From an uncultured Opitutales bacterium (GTDB lineage Bacteria > Verrucomicrobiota > Verrucomicrobiia > Opitutales > UBA2995): DNA of 8,902 bases. The stretch spans positions 1-8,902 of the forward strand of contig CALGUT010000183.1 of NCBI GenBank assembly GCA_937920335.1, given 5' to 3'. A program made the translations under genes and the position numbers. The notes beneath the pieces were generated by a model that ran no database searches, was not told the origin of the DNA, and worked only from the letters and a program-made list of their open reading frames with translations. Position 1 is the stretch's first letter, and every line of letters begins with the position of its first letter. This document shows, piece after piece, positions 6,618-8,902 of this stretch.

Positions 6618-7463
6618 ATGATTAGATCATTCACTCTGAAGACCGTTCTCCTTCCCATCTTATTGCTTTCAAGCATTGTGGGAGTCGCAGGACAAGACAC
6701 CGTATCCGTTTTCATTAAACCCGATTCAAGCTCTTACCAAGTAACGACGCTACCGGCAAATGATCCTCAGTTATCGGAAGCCGCCGAGATGCCCTACGAC
6801 GCCAGCCAAGCGAATGTATGGAAGTGGGTTGAACTCAACCAAACTTTTGAGGGACACGTACGTAAGAGCTATGTAACCAAAGGACTCTCCATACAAGTAG
6901 GTGCTCCGGTCTACTTCGTTCCGGGTGACGAAGATGCTTTCTTAACCATATTGGAAGATTCAGCAGATGCGGAGGTGATCGAAGTAACTGGAGATTGGGT
7001 AAAAATCTCAATTGATACCTCAGTGCCAGTATACTTTGAATCCAGCACAGCTGCGTCTGCGCCCATGACAGCGGTAACGCTTCCCGCCGAGCCTGTGGCA
7101 GCACCCGCAGAAGAACCCCTCGATATAGAATCAGCCGTTGCTGAAGATACTTTTATGGCCGAGGAGCCAGTCGATCTAGGATCAACCAATGCATATCCCA
7201 GCGAACCGATCGATCGGATTCTTGAAGGAAAACTTGTCGCCTATAAAGGCGGATTTCCCAACCCTTTCAAAAAACCCACTTACAAATGGCAGATCTTAAA
7301 TCGCGGAAAAAAACGCATCGCATTTATTGATCCCAGAAATCTGATAGTTGATCGCCCCTTAGAATCATATGTGGGTAAGAACGTCAGCCTTTCCGGAAGT
7401 ATTTACCGTATCAACAACAACCGTGACCTAGTTATTGTCGCTAACCAATTGATACTTCAATAG
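6618..7463 (+). CDS. Exported protein of unknown function (signal peptide, SH3-like and OB-like parts)
   Basis: I do not recognise this 281-residue protein as a named family. The start MIRSFTLK, then a hydrophobic core LPILLLSSIVGVAG, is a clear Sec signal peptide with likely cleavage near residue 24-25; no lipobox Cys is present. Residues about 65-140 are beta-rich (VWKWVELNQTFEGHVRKSYV, then VGAPVYF and GDWVKISI) and resemble a bacterial SH3-type domain by pattern only. Residues 141-200 are a low-complexity linker rich in Ala, Pro and Glu. Residues about 200-281 (ILEGKLVAYKGG, YVGKNVSLSGSIYRINNNRD, LVIVANQLIL) look like a small OB-type barrel. It therefore probably works outside the cytoplasm as a binding or scaffold protein. 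It ends 5 bases before folD, so co-expression is likely, but a shared pathway is not evident. Confidence 0.75.
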   Translation: MIRSFTLKTVLLPILLLSSIVGVAGQDTVSVFIKPDSSSYQVTTLPANDPQLSEAAEMPYDASQANVWKWVELNQTFEGHVRKSYVTKGLSIQVGAPVYFVPGDEDAFLTILEDSADAEVIEVTGDWVKISIDTSVPVYFESSTAASAPMTAVTLPAEPVAAPAEEPLDIESAVAEDTFMAEEPVDLGSTNAYPSEPIDRILEGKLVAYKGGFPNPFKKPTYKWQILNRGKKRIAFIDPRNLIVDRPLESYVGKNVSLSGSIYRINNNRDLVIVANQLILQ

Positions 7464-7468
7464 GCCTG

Positions 7469-8341
7469 ATGAAGCTAATCGACGGTAAACAAATCGCAGC
7501 CACTATACTGGAGGAGATCACCGAAGAGGTAGCAAAACTCGGTGATCAAAAACCAGCGGTCACATTCGTTAGAGTAGGTGAAGATCCAGCATCTGTTTCT
7601 TACGTAAGAAACAAAGAGCGTGCTGCGGCCAAAACGGGTATCATTAGTGACCTGAAGGTTTTCCCAGAATCAATCAGCCAACAAGAGCTCATTCAAGAAA
7701 TTCAGGCGCTGAATAATAATCCAAATGTTCACGGCATTCTGGTTCAAGCTCCCCTACCCAACCACATCGATGAGGGAACCATTTTTCGCACAGTGCTACC
7801 GGAGAAAGATGTAGATGGGTTCCACACCGTAAACATCGGTAAACTCTGCCAAGAGGACGCGAGTGGATCCGTAGCTTGCACTCCTGCCGGAGTGATCGAA
7901 CTTCTCAAACGCTCAGACATAACCACCGAAGGAAAACACGTCGTAGTCCTCGGTCGCAGCCTAATAGTTGGAAAACCCGTTTCACTCCTGTTTTTACATA
8001 AAGGCGCTTTTGGCAACGCAACTGTAACCGTCTGCCATTCTCGAACTCAAAATATTGCGTCCATTGTTAAACAAGCCGATATCGTTGTTGCAGCAATTGG
8101 CCGGGCCCATTTCGTAACGGTCGATATGCTCAAACCCGGTGCTGTGGTCATTGATGTCGGAATCAATCGTATTGAAGACAGTTCACGCAAAAGCGGCTAC
8201 CGATTAGTCGGAGATGTAGATTTCGAAGCAGCAAAAGACATCGTCTCCGCAATCACTCCCGTTCCGGGTGGAGTGGGCCCTATGACTGTCGCCATGCTCA
8301 TGAAGAATACCCTGCGAGCGTTCCAGGCGACACGCGGGTAA
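7469..8341 (+). CDS. folD: Bifunctional methylene-THF dehydrogenase / methenyl-THF cyclohydrolase (FolD)
   Basis: FolD interconverts 5,10-methylene-, methenyl- and 10-formyl-tetrahydrofolate in the cytoplasm, supplying one-carbon units for purine and formyl-Met-tRNA synthesis. Its 290 residues match the usual length. Family marks: Tyr45 and Lys49 in SYVRNKERAA (cyclohydrolase Lys), GILVQAPLP at 89-97 with Gln93, PEKDVDGFH at 111-119, CTPAGVIELL at 137-146, GRSLIVGKP at 162-170 (NAD(P) loop), TVCHSRT at 187-193, KPGAVVIDVGINR at 222-234, and the signature PVPGGVGPMTVAML at 264-277. No key residue is missing. It starts 5 bases after the exported-protein gene and ends 8 bases before the RDD gene, so the three probably form one transcription unit. 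There is no Shine-Dalgarno before the ATG. Confidence 0.97.
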   Translation: MKLIDGKQIAATILEEITEEVAKLGDQKPAVTFVRVGEDPASVSYVRNKERAAAKTGIISDLKVFPESISQQELIQEIQALNNNPNVHGILVQAPLPNHIDEGTIFRTVLPEKDVDGFHTVNIGKLCQEDASGSVACTPAGVIELLKRSDITTEGKHVVVLGRSLIVGKPVSLLFLHKGAFGNATVTVCHSRTQNIASIVKQADIVVAAIGRAHFVTVDMLKPGAVVIDVGINRIEDSSRKSGYRLVGDVDFEAAKDIVSAITPVPGGVGPMTVAMLMKNTLRAFQATRG

Positions 8342-8349
8342 AACGGCGA

Positions 8350-8902
8350 ATGCAGCAACCGCCCCCATTGCCACAAGCGGCTACGACCATCCGATTCCAT
8401 GTAACTCCGAGTCCGCCGTGGGTGAGATTACTGGCAGGATTCGCTGATGCCATCGTTGCAGGCCTCCTTGCCTTCGCAATCATCATGGTAATCCTGATTC
8501 CGAACTACTATCCGGAGACCGAATCGATTATCTACCAATACGCCGAAAATTCATCGGGGAATTTCCGAGAAGACACCGTACTCGCAAAAACTCTCATGGA
8601 GAATGAATCACTGAGGAGCATGCTCGTCGCCAGTCAAACGATTCTCTACTCCGTTTTTTTCCTGTTTTTTCTTCTCAATGAATGGATCTTCAAAGGCAGT
8701 TCATTGGGGAAAATGATCTTTAGGATCACCGTCGTACGCCGAACAATTGGCCAACCACTCCAAATCTCGACGATATTCATGCGAGCCTGGCTTAAGACTG
8801 TGTTTCTACTCCTTTTCGCACCGATACTCTGGATCAGCTTCTTTTGGGTGTTTTTTCAGAAAGATAAACGTACATTACACGATTTGATCACGGGTACCTG
8901 GG
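8350..8902 (+). CDS. RDD-family membrane protein, 3' end outside the window
   Basis: The first 184 codons are present and the reading frame is still open at the window edge. The N-terminus is proline-rich (MQQPPPLPQ) and cytosolic by appearance. The RDD domain begins at PWVRLLAGFADAIVAG, with Arg26 and Asp33 as the conserved charged residues, running into helix 1 (about 34-51). A polar loop follows (52-92), then helix 2 (95-110). NEWIFKGSSLGKMIFRITVV at 110-129 is the classic RDD motif (GxSxGKxxxxxxVV). A third helix spans about 148-169, and KDKRTLHDLITGTW is the family's closing motif. RDD proteins are small inner-membrane proteins; a few have been tied to ion transport, but most have no known role. 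Translation starts 8 bases after folD. The closing motif suggests that little of the RDD domain is missing. Confidence 0.88.
   Translation, partial: MQQPPPLPQAATTIRFHVTPSPPWVRLLAGFADAIVAGLLAFAIIMVILIPNYYPETESIIYQYAENSSGNFREDTVLAKTLMENESLRSMLVASQTILYSVFFLFFLLNEWIFKGSSLGKMIFRITVVRRTIGQPLQISTIFMRAWLKTVFLLLFAPILWISFFWVFFQKDKRTLHDLITGTW

Noticed and set aside
7952..7978. Leu in the FolD loop GRSLIVGKP as a possible loss of a key residue.
   Set aside because: This position varies in the family. The surrounding GRS, IVG and KP residues and all catalytic residues are intact.

Overview
The window reads as ordinary chromosomal DNA of a Gram-negative bacterium. It carries a lipid-carrier sugar-transfer cassette, a fatty-acid synthesis operon and a mixed housekeeping operon. 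No start codon whose upstream bases are visible has a recognisable Shine-Dalgarno sequence. Together with the gene content, this suggests a lineage with weak SD usage, possibly Verrucomicrobiota/Opitutae. That placement is a guess from style, not a proof.

Bases 1-2144 (+ strand) hold a three-gene membrane glycosylation cassette. It consists of the C-terminal end of a polyprenol-phosphate family-2 glycosyltransferase, a small protein of the lipid A biosynthesis N-terminal (LABN) type, and a complete 555-residue ArnT/PMT-like glycosyltransferase. The middle gene is broken in an unusual way. Its first third lies on the + strand, its central part (about 282-418) lies on the - strand, and its last codons are again on the + strand, running into the ArnT-like gene. 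Turning the central segment around between two GATC sites rebuilds one LABN protein, apart from a single missing A in an A-run. This is the main discovery in the window.

Bases 2183-5768 (- strand) read, in transcription order: a CysJ-like FAD/NADPH reductase lacking the flavodoxin domain, then fabG, acpP and fabF. The last three are a classic type II fatty-acid synthesis operon, with 34 and 39 bases between genes. A possible terminator separates the reductase from fabG.

Bases 5856-8902 (+ strand) diverge from the reductase. They encode an RsuA/RluB-family pseudouridine synthase, an exported protein of unknown function, folD (one-carbon/tetrahydrofolate metabolism) and an RDD-family membrane protein cut by the window end. 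The last three genes are 5 and 8 bases apart and are probably co-transcribed. No tRNA, rRNA, CRISPR array, transposase or phage gene is visible. No gene-free stretch exceeds 300 bases; the longest (227-476) is the scrambled LABN gene.
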